DNA of 64,000 nucleotides from Ceratotherium simum simum (taxonomy: Eukaryota > Chordata > Mammalia > Perissodactyla > Rhinocerotidae), in NCBI RefSeq assembly GCF_000283155.1, contig NW_004454166.1, forward strand, positions 2,798,625 to 2,862,624, read 5' to 3'. The notes under the pieces were generated by a model, which was not told the origin of the DNA, did not search any database, and saw only the letters and a program-made list of their open reading frames with translations. The translations under genes were made by a program, and so were the position numbers. Positions within the stretch are counted from its first letter, which is position 1. Each line of letters opens with the position of its first letter. Shown in pieces: positions 1-11,700 of this stretch.

Positions 1-600
1 AATTTCTTCACAACAGGACACTGGAAATACATGCCTAGAGAGAAAAGCCCATACAGGGAACTCAAGGATTGGGGATGGTGAGAAGCTTGAGAACAGGTTA
101 TATGAGAAACAGCTTGGGGGTGCTCAGCCAAGAGATGACGGAGGGGTGGAGAGCTGGAATGGCATTTGACAGGCTAACACAGGAGTGCCGTCAGCCTCAC
201 GCTATGTGGCCCCACTAGAGGGTGGAGTTATCAGAGAACAGATTTTATCTCTCATAAAGGCAGAACATTTAACAACGAGCACTGTCCATACGTAATGAGC
301 TACACAGGGCAGGGGTGAAGGGTCATCACTGAGGGGCTGAAGCAGGGGCTAGAAGGCCAAACTGGGAATACTGAAGAGACCGGTGAGCTGGCAGAGAACT
401 AACCTGGATTATATTTACGATTTTAGTTCTAAAATCCTGAGAATGTATATTAAAACCCCAAACAACTGAACAGTCCTCTTGCCAGACAGGTGGTTCGTAT
501 CGTCCCCAGAATTATTTTTTCCATATTAAATATCAACATTTTGTGCTCTAAGCCCTGATTCAATTTCAAATAAGTTTTTTAAGAGAACAGATATCAAAAT
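1..600. other. No gene or recognised repeat
   Basis: AT-rich non-coding sequence downstream of TRMO. No open frame, splice pattern or repeat recognised. Confidence 0.5.
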
Positions 601-619
601 CAAACTAAAGAGTAGACTG

Positions 620-775
620 TACCTATGTCAACTTCCTAGTTTTAATATTATACTCTAGTTATGTAAGATTTTACCTCTGGAAGAAGCTAAATGAAGGGTA
701 CACGGGGCCTCTGCACTATTTTTGCAACTTCCTGTGAATCTATAACTATCTCAAAATAAAAAGCTAATTTTAAAC
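620..775 (+). repeat. Old L1 3' end
   Basis: Contains the L1 3' UTR signature GAAGGGTACACGGGG, CTATTTTTGCAACTTCC and TCAAAATAAAAAG. Confidence 0.6.
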
Positions 776-1129
776 ATCAAATTAAAAATACCTCCCCAGG
801 AGGTTCTATGTAACCTCAAAGACAACCCAATTTGGTTCCAGAGTGCAGAGTCATCAGCCACAGATGACTCTGGGCAAGCATCTACAGGCAGCAAGGCTCA
901 TTTCGAAACCATGATCAATCAACTATTAAGATTTACAATTGTGATTAGGAAAGCCTATGTCATGTTGACAGATGTCTAAGCTGGTTTCACTGATCATAAA
1001 TCTTCAGTTATCTGGGATCACATCATTAAAATCACCTATAGGCAAACATTCTTACAATTACTTCCTACATGTTACTACACAGGAACCATGTACTTTATTA
1101 CTATATTATCTAACTGTAATACAATAATG

Positions 1130-1250
1130 TGCTTGTCTTATTTCCTCCACTAACTATGACTTGCAACAAGAACTGCATCTTGTTCATCTTATCACCAAAA
1201 CCTAACCCATACCAGGTTCTCAGTAAACAGTCATAGAATAAATAAAAAAT
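1130..1250 (+). repeat. Possible L2 3' end
   Basis: Resembles the L2 tail (tgcatcttgttcatcttatcaccaaaacctaacccataccagg..., then AATAAA-rich end). Weak. The remainder of 776-1350 shows nothing recognisable. Confidence 0.35.
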
Positions 1251-1350
1251 AAAACAGTAACTAAGTTATTTTCTTGAACTTACGGGGGTGACAAAGACAT
1301 CCAAAGAAATCTTGGAGTCTCTATTTTGGGATCAGGATTAAATGTATAAA

Positions 1351-1928
1351 CGGGCGTACCTCAGTGGGTTCGGTTCCAGGCCACTGCAATAAAGCGCGAG
1401 TCGCAATAAAGCGCGAGTCAAAATAATGCAAGTCACAGGAATTTTTTGGTTTCCCAGTGTATATAAAAGTTATGTTTATACTATACTGTAGTCTATTAAG
1501 GGTGCAATAGCATTATGTCTTAAAAAACCCTTAATTTAAAGCCATACCTTAGGGCCGGCCCCGTGGCTTGGCGGTTAAGTGCGCACGCTCCGCTGCTAGT
1601 GGCCCGGGTTTGGATCCCGGGCGCGCGCCAGCGCACCCCTTCTCCGGCCATGCTGAGGCCGTGGTCCCACATACAGCAACTAGAAGGATGTGCAGCTATG
1701 ACACACAACTATCTACTGGGGCTTTGGGGGGGAAAAATAAATAAATAAATAAAATTATAAAAAAAAAAAAGCCATACCTTAATGTAAAAATACTTCATTG
1801 CTAAAATATGCTAACCATCATCTAAGCCTTCAGTGAGTCGTAATGTTTTTGCTGGTGGAGGGTCTTGTAAAAAAAGCAGTATCTGCAAAGCAGAATAAAG
1901 CGAAGCTTGATAAACGGAGATATGCCTG
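1351..1928 (+). mobile_element. Tigger1-like DNA transposon relic (pogo/Tc1 group)
   Basis: Terminal inverted repeats, GGGCGTACCTC at the left and GAGATATGCCTG at the right, with internal Tigger1 sequence (CGCAATAAAGCG motifs, TTTTTGGTTTCCCAGTG, GAGTCGTAATGTTTTTGCTGGTGGAGGGTCTTG). The transposase region is deleted, so it is non-autonomous. An ERE SINE sits inside it. Confidence 0.8.
1552..1767 (+). mobile_element. ERE SINE nested in Tigger relic
   Basis: tRNA-derived SINE: head GGGCCGGCCCCGTGGCTTGG (A box), CCCGGGTTTGGATCCC (B box), tail GGGGCTTTGGGGGGG and A-rich end. Target-site duplication AAAGCCATACCTTA at 1538-1551 and 1768-1781. Confidence 0.95.
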
Positions 1929-2273
1929 TACTCATACGTGTGCGTATGACAGTCTCTGAACCAGCGGTTTAACCTCTAAGATTTTTATAAGCAATTGTTT
2001 TTGATTTGTTAGTTTCCTAAGATATCATAACTTAGTTTGATTTAGAATAAAATAGGGAGGTCAGCCTTTTCCAGACAGGAAAACCGATGTGAACTGTTGA
2101 ACAGATCCCCTCAGCTTGAAAGTCTCTGCTGGAACGATCTCTACCCAATTTTGTCAAGTGCCAACAACAATCGGCTCCTTTCAGAAATCACTGAGATATC
2201 ATCACCTTCAGATTCTTCAATATTAACCAATCAAAAAGCATATGGCGATTTCTCTAAATTTCATCTCTCTCAA

Positions 2274-2279
2274 TTTATT
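2274..2279 (-). terminator. TRMO: Candidate TRMO polyadenylation signal
   Basis: AATAAA on the minus strand about 175 nt past the TRMO stop codon. It is the nearest canonical hexamer downstream, but other AT-rich candidates lie further on and there is no transcript evidence. Confidence 0.4.
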
Positions 2280-2451
2280 AAATAAAATTAAACGTTTTTC
2301 AAATAAATATTTTGAACAACCCAAATCAATCAGAGCAGTGAGATCACAAAGTGCTGCTTCTTTCTACAAAGAAGGCCCACCATTAGCTTGTACAGGAAAT
2401 CCAGCAGCCACCTCCACAGTCAACGAGGTGGGCTGCAAGACACGACAGACG

Positions 2452-2714
2452 CTACCGACAACCCAGAGACGCCGCGGACTCCGCGCCGTCAGTCATCTGA
2501 GCAGGCACAGAAGCCGGCTTGATCCTCAGAACCTCTGCAAAGCCGTCACCAAACCAGCAAGTGACATGTGCCGCGTCTACAGTAAAGTAGAAAAGACGGT
2601 CCTGGCAGAGCTTCCGTCGGTACACAGATCGAGGGTCGGCGGACAACACAGCCTCGATGGCATGCCTTGCTTCCTCTGCTGACTGAAAATATTTAAATGA
2701 CACCTGACCGACAT
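2452..2714 (-). CDS. TRMO: TRMO exon 5 (coding part, stop)
   Basis: Acceptor CATTGCAG|ATGTCGG. Encodes residues 356-442, starting DVGQVSFKYFQSAEEA and containing the conserved C-terminal TrmO motif around YRRKLCQDRLFYF. It ends in TAG at 2454-2452. The 3' UTR continues to lower coordinates. Confidence 0.95.
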
Positions 2715-5700
2715 CTGCAATGAGAAGAACAGAACTTATGTTCAAAATCATGCAGGTCAAGTTTCATTACAGGGAACTTCAACGTGGAGTTTGGTTGGTC
2801 CCTTGAACATCACTTAAAATGAACAGGGTCCGGAAATCTACTCATTCTTTACAGAGAATGTCACCTTCCAGTGGTATTTACTGTCATTAGATTAAACTTA
2901 CACACCCCTCAAATCTTCATCTGCTGAACAAAAAAATTGGTGGTATTCTTCCTTAGTTCCCTAACTAGGAGAGCTGAGCTTTCGTGTTCTGACAACCTAA
3001 ATGCCACTTTTCTATGCTCGATGCAGACTTCACTTCAATTCCTTGTAACTTTCTTCTCACAACGGAGGGATGGTCAGGGATGTGCACGGAAGTCCCAGCA
3101 TTCTCAGAAAGCCACGAGAGAGAGGACTAAAGCACACACACCCAGAGCCCTCGCTACAGGCAGGGAGGATGCCCCAGAGAGCCGGCATCACAGCCCCACG
3201 TTACAGGTAACCCCACATTCCTAAGGAACAAGGACATGAGAGAGGCCTTGTGGAACCAGTGAGACAGACACACTGAGAAAGTTCAATGCCATCACTAGGG
3301 AACAGGCCACTCTGTTCCACCAGGTGTGCATTTCAGGTAAACAGATGCTTACTCTGTCAAGCAGCAAAACTCCCTACATTTATATCATTGTAGACATATT
3401 TTAATTTCTAAAATACATTATGTACAAAACTTAAATTAAAAAATAGCTGTGACCTAGTTTTTAATAGCCACAACATAACATACATCCAAAGGAAGTGCAG
3501 GCCCTTCCAGGAAGGCATATGCTTTAAACAATGTTGTCCCTGCTCAAAATATCATCTGGAGTGGTGGTGGATCTTCATCCTTCTAAAAGTAAATTCAGTT
3601 TTTAGAAAACAGCCAAAGGGAGAAGGTCAAATACCATATGATCTCACTCATAAGTAGAAGATAACAACAAGAACAAACAAACACATAGAGACAGAGATTG
3701 GATTGGTGGTTGCCAGAGGGGAAGGCGGGGAGGGAGGAGGGTGAAAGGGATGATTAGGCACATGTGTGTGGTGATGGGTTGTAATTGGTATTTGGGTAGT
3801 GAACATGATGTAATCTATGCAGAAATAGAAGTATAATGATGTAGACCTTAAATTTATACAATGTTATAAACCAATGTTACCGCAATAAAAAAATTAAGAA
3901 AAAAGAAAATAGCTAAAAATCACTCTGGGCTACATCCAATACAAAAGCTGGTAAGTAAAGCCATGAAGTTCAATTTTTGGCCAAAAACCAAGGACCAATT
4001 ATGCAGTGATAAGATTCCTCGTGCAATAGCACAGCTCATAAAATGACTCTAAGGCCACTCAAAAAAGAGGAGTTCCAAACACATTACTCTTCAGTGTGTG
4101 TCTCTGGTCGAAGCTCCAGGCCTTTGCTTGGCTGTTCATTGGGCATAGGTGCCCCTCTCCTCTCACTTCCCGTCCTACTTATCCTTTCAGGCTCAGCTCA
4201 AATGCTTTTTCCTTCAGGAAGCCTTCCCAGGTTCCCTCCCCACTCCCCAAGTCAGAACCCTTCTCTCCCTTGTGTGCCCACAGCACTCTCTTCCACAGCC
4301 AATTTTTCTAGACGCTGAACTTTCTGAGGTAATTTCTTATTTCTGTACTGGGTCTAAATTCTCCTCTCTGTTAGAAATCAGTGCCTGCTTTATAGTTATA
4401 TTTCATAATTTCTCTTTTTAACCATTTTTATCAATAAGGCATAATGTAACCTCTCAGATACACTGCAGTTTAAAAAATAACACAAGTTTCCAAAGTAGGA
4501 AGCATTCAACAATAACCACAAGACGAGGAGTAAGTCAATATAAAGTGTCTTCCAGTATACATATATTTTTCCAATATAAAGCATCTGCTTTGTCCTACCA
4601 CAAATTCCTTTTAAAACTAAAAATTCCTCCTCCCATCAACTGTATACAGTGATGAAACGACCTTCATAAACAAAACTTTTTAAATAAAGAGATCAATTTA
4701 AAAATCAAATACTTTGTTTAAACACAAAGCCTTAGAAGAACGAGAACACAACTCTCCAGTAGCAGATGAAGCCTGACATCTCCTTGGCAACTTTAATGGA
4801 ACCACTCACTGCACCCACCTCTTCCTTCTAGACTGCTGCTTGGGATCTGCTGGGGGCTAGAGAAACCAGACAACAACGTTTGTTAAGAACCATGTGTTAA
4901 CGTAAACAGGCTCCAAGTAAAACCCCTGTGGCCTTTCTTCCATAGTAAAGTGTATGTCTCTAGTGCTGGGACTTTAAGGGACAACTTCTGTGCTAAAAGA
5001 ACTCTTTCCCTCTTACTTCTGGGCTCAGAGCCAGAGGCTAAGCTATCAGCCACCTGACAGAGTAAGATGGGGCATTTCTCTAGTCAGATACTAAACAGAT
5101 GAAAAAAACGTAATCTGCTTAAGTACAGAAGAAGCACAATTTAGCTTCTGAATGCTGTCTGAAAACTCCAAGAACTACTGTACCAGACAGACACGAGGCC
5201 CTAAATCACGGGCCATCCCATGAGGCAGGAGCCACTCTCAGCAAACACTTTACTGCGTGCCTGGGACTCACTGCGCTGCACGAACAGTTGGTGAATGAAA
5301 GTCGTCAGATGATGGTGCTGCCCAAATATTATTTTATACTCCTACAGTTCTTTACAACCGGTCACACTGACAAATACTCCATATAACGGCCCTCAGAAGT
5401 ACTAAATTGGGCTAAATCTCCTAGTAAAAGCTCATCTCTCATTCAGAATTAAGAAATGGAAAGTACCTGGCTCACCTTCCGAACTGAGGTGCCCAAGGTC
5501 CATCTCTGCGTGCGGTGTAAACCGGACTTCCAAGGGGGCCACAGGGGCCTCCCTCACCCAGGCGGGAACCACACTGCGGTGGGCTGCATCACCCATCCTG
5601 GAAGGGCAGTGAGCAGCCACCAGCTGCCTCTCAGCACTGTTTCCTCGTGGGACCACTGCTTCTCTCCCTCCCCTTAGCCGCTTATCTGTTCCTTCCTCTG

Positions 5701-8700
5701 AAAAGCTCTTCTCCAGACAATATGGGTCAATGTGCTCTTCTGCCACACTCAGACTTTGACCACTTCTTGACCCTAAACCCAAGTGTGCTGCTCTCTCCTT
5801 GTGCTTAGGCGAGCTTTGCTGGACTCTTGCTGTGTCGCGTTTCAAGTTGTTTTCTCCCGAAGTTCTGTCTTCAGGATATTTAGGTTTCTCCTTAGTGCAT
5901 CTGTAGGGTGGTGGTTCATCGTACGCTGAGAGCTGTCGCTGGTCACAGCTGTCACTCTTGCCATCAGACTGGGACATGCTTTTTGTTTTATGTTGGTTAT
6001 TCCATACATTAAAGTCCCCTAAAGGCTCAATCAAATTTTGTGGCGAGTCATAATCAGCTATGTAGGGCTTTATGTCTAGTACGGGTGTGCCATGAATCAT
6101 GTCAATTCCAGAAAGGTATATAGCTCCACCTATAATGTGAGAAACATCCTCTTAGAAATATCGACAATGAAGAAGAGTGCAAACAATTGGAGAACCAACA
6201 CCATCTGCTTATGCCCCACCAAGCTTAGTCACAATTCTCTTATGCACCAGGCTCTCTTACACCTGCCGACAAACACTTTTCTTTCCACCTGGAAACCCAC
6301 CCTCTTCTCTACCTGTCAAACTCCTACTTGCTCTTCAAGGCTCTCACATAACACCTCTTCTACAAAGCCTTTCTGGCTCTTCCAGACATAAGTGTTCTTT
6401 CCTCTGGGTTCCACAGAGGAATGGGTGTACAAACCTCTCCTAGAGGGCTTCTCACGTGATCTGGCAATGACCTGCTTAGAGTCTCTCTCCCTAGACAGTG
6501 AGTAGGCCCTTGAGCACTGCATGGGCCAACTCGTCTTTGCACCACTGGAGCTTCTAACTCATCAGAGTTCCAGCCACATCAGAGTCCTCAGTATTATCTC
6601 TGTGGGACAGATGAGGGTTTCCATTGTGGCAGACTCTGAGGTGGCCCCCATGATGCCCACTTCCTGGTGTTATACAGCCTTGTATAATCCCCTCCTCTTG
6701 AGTGTGACTCGATATCACTCCAGTGACTACTATGTTATCTAAGACTCCCATGCTTCCTAGCAGACTCACTTCAGAGACTCTCCCTGTGGGCTTGACGAAG
6801 TAACCAGCCACACTGGGAAAGCCCATGCGGCAAGCAACTGCAGGTGGTCTCCAGGCACTGTGGGCGGCCACCAGCCAACAATGAGCAAGAAGCTGGGGTC
6901 CTCCGTCCCACACCTACAAGGAAGTGAAGTCTGCCAACAACCTAAGCGAGCTTGGAAGCGGATTCTTCCACACTCAAGCCTCCAGATAAGAACTTACCCC
7001 AGATAAGAACTTACCCCAGCTGACACTTTAATTGCAGTCGGGTGAGATTCTAAGTGGAGGACCCTAAGCTATGCCCATACTTCTGACCCACAGAAACGTG
7101 GAGGACCCTAAGCTATGCCCATACTTCTGACCCACAGAAACATAATAACATCTCAAACATATAACAAATGTGTATTGTTTAAATTGATAAGTGCATGGTA
7201 ATTTGTCACACAGCAATAGAAATCTAATACTCCATCAAGACTCAAGCAATTAAGGAGACCATACAACTCCATTACCAAATATTAAGGACAGGTCTCCTGT
7301 TGTCCCACACAGCTGCTGTCCAGTTCCTGCTACTGGTACACAGTCTACTAACTTGATCTTTGGGAAACTGGCCAAATGAGAATCAAAAAACTGCATGTGA
7401 CCACAGTCGATTCTGTCTCTATTTAAGAAAAACACGACTAACAAAGGACTCTGATTTCTAAAACATGCTATCTGTGAATGAGCCTGGAACTCTGGAAACA
7501 CGATTCTGGACTTTCTAAGTGATAGATTAAAGAACCTCAGTGCCTCTCATCCATAAAATGGAGATTGCTACCCTATCAAACCCACAGAGCCACTGTAAGA
7601 AAATGTACATGAACGTCCTTTATAAACTGTAACGCACCACACAAACACCAGTAGTCACCATAACGCCTATTTAATAAGAGTGTCTATAGTGCGACTGTGT
7701 GACTCTCACCTTTCTGATTAGACCTCCCCCGTCAGAATGTTAAGTTCTGTAGGGCAAGGATTTCTATCTGATTTGTTTACCGCTATATCCCCAGCACCTA
7801 GAGCAACGCCTGGCACATATTCAGTGCTCGGAAAACATATGTGGGTTGCACAAATGATCACAAAATGTCCCAGTACTGTTACCCAAGTCAGTTAGCCATC
7901 ACAAACTGAGAAAACTCAAGTTGGATCAGCCTCAGAATTTTTCTGAAAAATCTACCCAAGGCACGGCTGAAACAATCCAGCAGGAGAGTTCAAGTTCTGG
8001 AAAAGAATCTGCAAAATAACTGCTCTCATCTTTTTAGCACCCAATAGCCTGAAAAGCACTTAGAGCTTTTGTCTCCCCAAATCCTCAAAAAAATCCTGTG
8101 GAGTCCCAGAGAGGGCAGATCCTTCTCCTTTGCCCACTTTATGAACAAGCAAGTGCAAGCCTGGAATGGTCTCCTGACTCACAGTCTACCTGCCGTTCCA
8201 TCTTCTGCCTCTCTAACAAACGTGCTCATTAGGTCAGAGTGATTCAAGAACGGGACACTTTCCAAAAATGCACAGCTCAGTAACTAGGTTAAATATGAAC
8301 ACAGTTAAAACTAACCTGGTATTTTGCACAGGTACTTCCACAATCTGACAGATGTTTGATCCTATAGTGCAATTCATCCCAGATCCTCTACCATACATCA
8401 CAGTTGACGGCTGCACTGCAGCCATGATACACGTTCATTTCCTCAAGGCCGCAAGGAAGAAATGATACACCACCACCCTATGTGCTTACCATATACGCAT
8501 GTCCAACCAGTTACTATGTGTGAAATTTTGAAAGTGTCTAATTATTTCCAAAGCATTTTGTATTTACTGCATTCCAAGTCAGAGAAAATTGGGTTACTAA
8601 TTTAATGATTATGAAATATTAAGTTATCTTTAAATAATTTAATAACTTTTAATAAATGCAATGATATAAACAAACTCTCAGCATCCTGTGAGAGCTTATT

Positions 8701-11700
8701 TCAAAGCGTTTCAATGCTGACATTCTTTTAATGATTTCATTTTTTCTTCAATGTCTAGTGGTTTTCAGGGGTTAATAAACATCATTGGTCTGAATAACAG
8801 CCCCTGCTGAATACTATGTTGATTTTATAAGATTTCTTTTGGTTAAAGAAAAAAGGTAAAAGTAGAAACGAAATGCGTTACCTTCTACCTTTTCCAGTTT
8901 GGCCAGGGTCAGACCTATGGCATTGGGACGATGCGGGCTCCTTGTGGAGAAGACGCCAATCTTCGCACCATTCAGCCTAGGAGGCTGCACTTTTGCCTTA
9001 CAGCTCAAATGACCATTTTTGTGAAAAACAAACAAAATCCTATTGAAAATAAACCAAACAGCTGAGTAAGAAAAGAGAACAAGTTAATTTAGCATAATGA
9101 TTTGAGGGGGAAAAAATTTTAATCCCTACAAATTAAAACAGGAGGAATGCTTTTAATGGTACTAAAATGTAATCAGTGGGAAAAAATAATAATAACCATT
9201 CCTATTTCTTGCAGGAAGACAGAGTCTTATCTCTACAGCCTTTGCCCCTAACACAATGACTGGCGCATGGTAACAACTTAACAGATTTTTGTAAAGGGCC
9301 TGCCTAAACAATATTTACTAAGTAAGTGCCTGTTATGTGCCAGGGAGTATGCTAAGACATATTTAATCCTCTTAACAACCCTAAGAAGTATAACTTATCC
9401 CCCATGTTAAGGATGAGGAAATTAAGGCTCAGAAATTTTAAATAACGTGACTAGGCCTTCCTACACAAGATACAAAAGCAGGAATCCATGAAGAAAAACA
9501 GTAACAGATTTGAATCTATTAAATCCTTAAATTTACATACTACAAAATGTCATCCCAGGAGAAAATGTCTGCTACATGTATAACGGGTAATATCTGTGTA
9601 TATAAACTGCTCCCACAAATCACAAACGTAAGGACAACTCTACATAGGAAACTAAGCAAAGAATATGAGTAGGCAATTCACAAAAGAATCAGAAATAGCT
9701 AACAATCATATGAAAAGATGTTGAACCTCACTAATAATTAAGAAATTAAACTGGAAAACAAATATGTACTATTTTTCCCTGTCAGGCAAAAATGTACAAA
9801 ATTGGTAACATGTAGTGTTGGCAAGGGTGTAGGGAAAAGGTCATTTTCAAATACCTTTGAAAGATAAATTGTTCTTTGGTTTATTTTTTTTTTGATGAGG
9901 AAGATTGTCCCTGAGCTAACATCTGGCCCAATCTTTCTCTATTTTGTGTGTGGGATCCCCCCACAGCATGGCTTAATGAGCAGTGTGTAGGTCCACGCCC
10001 GGGATCCGAACCCATGAACCCCAGGAAGTCTAAGTGGAGAGCACAAACCCAACCACTATGACACCGGGCTGGCCCCTATAAATTGGTTTTTTAAGAGGGC
10101 CATGCGGCAGTAGCTCTCCAAAATCATAAATATGCATACCCTCTAACCCAGTATATCCATGTCTGATATCCTACTCATAAAAATATACAAGTGCCCAAAA
10201 ATATGTGTCTGAGGGGTTTGTTACAGCGTTACCATAGCAGCAAAATAATTCTCCACTAACAAGGGAGTGGCCGACTCATGGTGCCTCTGTCCTGTACAAT
10301 AACAGGAGCCACTAAAGCAAAAAAGGGAACTCTATACATAGTGTCATGACAGATACTAAGTGAAGAGAACACGTTCCACGTGTTAAAACAAACACCCACC
10401 CCAAATGTGTACACTTATGCTTCTCTGTGTATTAAAAAAGAAAAAGAAAAAAAGAAAACATCTGGCAGGAAACACACCAGGCTGTTAACAGTGATCATCT
10501 CTGAAGAGGGCTAGGGGGTGGGGATGAGAGAGGAGAAAAATAGGAGAAGGAAAAATCACTTTACATACTTGTGAGTCCATTTTTTATATCAGTGATGTTT
10601 TTAACTTAAATAGTTCAACCAAGATCATACAAACTACATCAGAACACCCATGTTCTTTCTACTCTACTCATGTCCCCAAATTAACACGAAAAATAAACTA
10701 TTTAAGAATAAACACTTAATTTTAGGTCTTCACCAGTAAAATTAGACCAATTCAGACTGCTGATGTTGGGGTGAGGAAGAATGGACAGAGACAGCATTCC
10801 AAGTGACACCGAGTACCACTAGCATAACACAGGCCCTAATACAAGTAACACTATTTAAAGTATCCAGATTTCTAAGGTCACTTTGGTTTTTTAGTAAGAG
10901 TAGACTTAATTCTGCATGGGTCTAGAGCATGGTCCACAAATTTTTTCTGTAAAGGGTCAGACAGTAAATATTTAGGGTTTACAGACCAACCAGTCTCTGT
11001 TGTAACTACTAAACTCTGCTGTTGTAGCACAAAAGCAGTCACAGCCAACATAGAAACGGACGTACGAGGCTGTGTTCCCATAAACTTATTTACAAAAACA
11101 GAAGGTGGGATGGATTTGGTCCACGGGCAGTAGCTTGTCAACCACTGGTCTCAAGGACAGAACTCATGGATAGAATCAAGGAAGTCTACAGATTTCAGCT
11201 CAACAGAAGGTGTTCATCACAATCAGAACCAATGGGAAATGGAACGTGCCCCCTCAGTGGATCCCGAGCTCCCCTGAGGGTGTCCAAGTTATGCAGACAA
11301 TCACGTGCATGAATACAGTACAGGAATTCCATGCGACTGACGAGGGTGATCTGGACAGCAGGCTCCAAGGTTGCTTCCAACCGGAGCACTTTACTTAGGC
11401 GCAAGGTTTGGTCCGAAGTACCACTTCTAACTATAAAACAACTTACCAAACATGAGAAAACTCTTCTAAGCCCATCAAGGAGTGTTCAGGATTATTAAAG
11501 ATGCTCTTTCTTATCCTCAAACAAGCCCGCGAATGACTACAAATGGATGGCTGCCTTGGAGTACCATTCTTGGCTGAGAAACAGGATTCCAAGTAGCCAA
11601 TTGGCTCAGTTAAAAGATTCCCTACAGAAGAAAATTAGATAAGAAATCATTAGTCAAAAGGTCAAGCAAAGATGTAGGAAAACATGTTTTCCTTAATGCA

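Larger units (their letters stand above)
2715..5475 (-). other. TRMO: TRMO intron 4
   Basis: GT/AG intron. Holds an equine-type L1 3' end and an L2 relic (listed separately). The rest shows no exon-like or regulatory structure I can support. Confidence 0.85.
6625..7231 (+). mobile_element. MLT1-like LTR (ERVL-MaLR)
   Basis: Old solitary LTR: 5' part with GAGGTGGCCCCCATGATG, middle AAGTCTGCCAACAACC, 3' part with polyA-region wording (CACAGAAACATAATAACATC) and end GTAATTTGTCACACAGCAAT. No internal retroviral genes. Confidence 0.7.
6130..8881 (-). other. TRMO: TRMO intron 3
   Basis: GT/AG intron with L2 pieces and an MLT1-type LTR that carries two exact tandem duplications. Confidence 0.85.
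9040..11446 (-). other. TRMO: TRMO intron 2
   Basis: GT/AG intron. Contents: a MIR, an L1 split by an ERE SINE, and a hAT-type relic. The stretch 11160-11446 just before exon 2 is not recognised. Confidence 0.85.

Noticed and set aside
1560..1625. tRNA-like A and B boxes
   Set aside because: They are the tRNA-derived promoter of the ERE SINE; no cloverleaf tRNA gene is present.
1563..1748. Many similar 60-65 codon frames sharing ending wording such as YNYLLGLWG
   Set aside because: Translations of the ERE SINE, repeated wherever a copy lies; not peptides of a gene family.
2242..2682. Plus-strand open frame of 146 codons
   Set aside because: Antisense to TRMO exon 5, whose minus-strand frame is conserved.
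11195..11449. Open frames on both strands beside TRMO exon 2
   Set aside because: Neither continues the TRMO frame; exon 2 itself (11447-11621) is read separately with proper splice sites.
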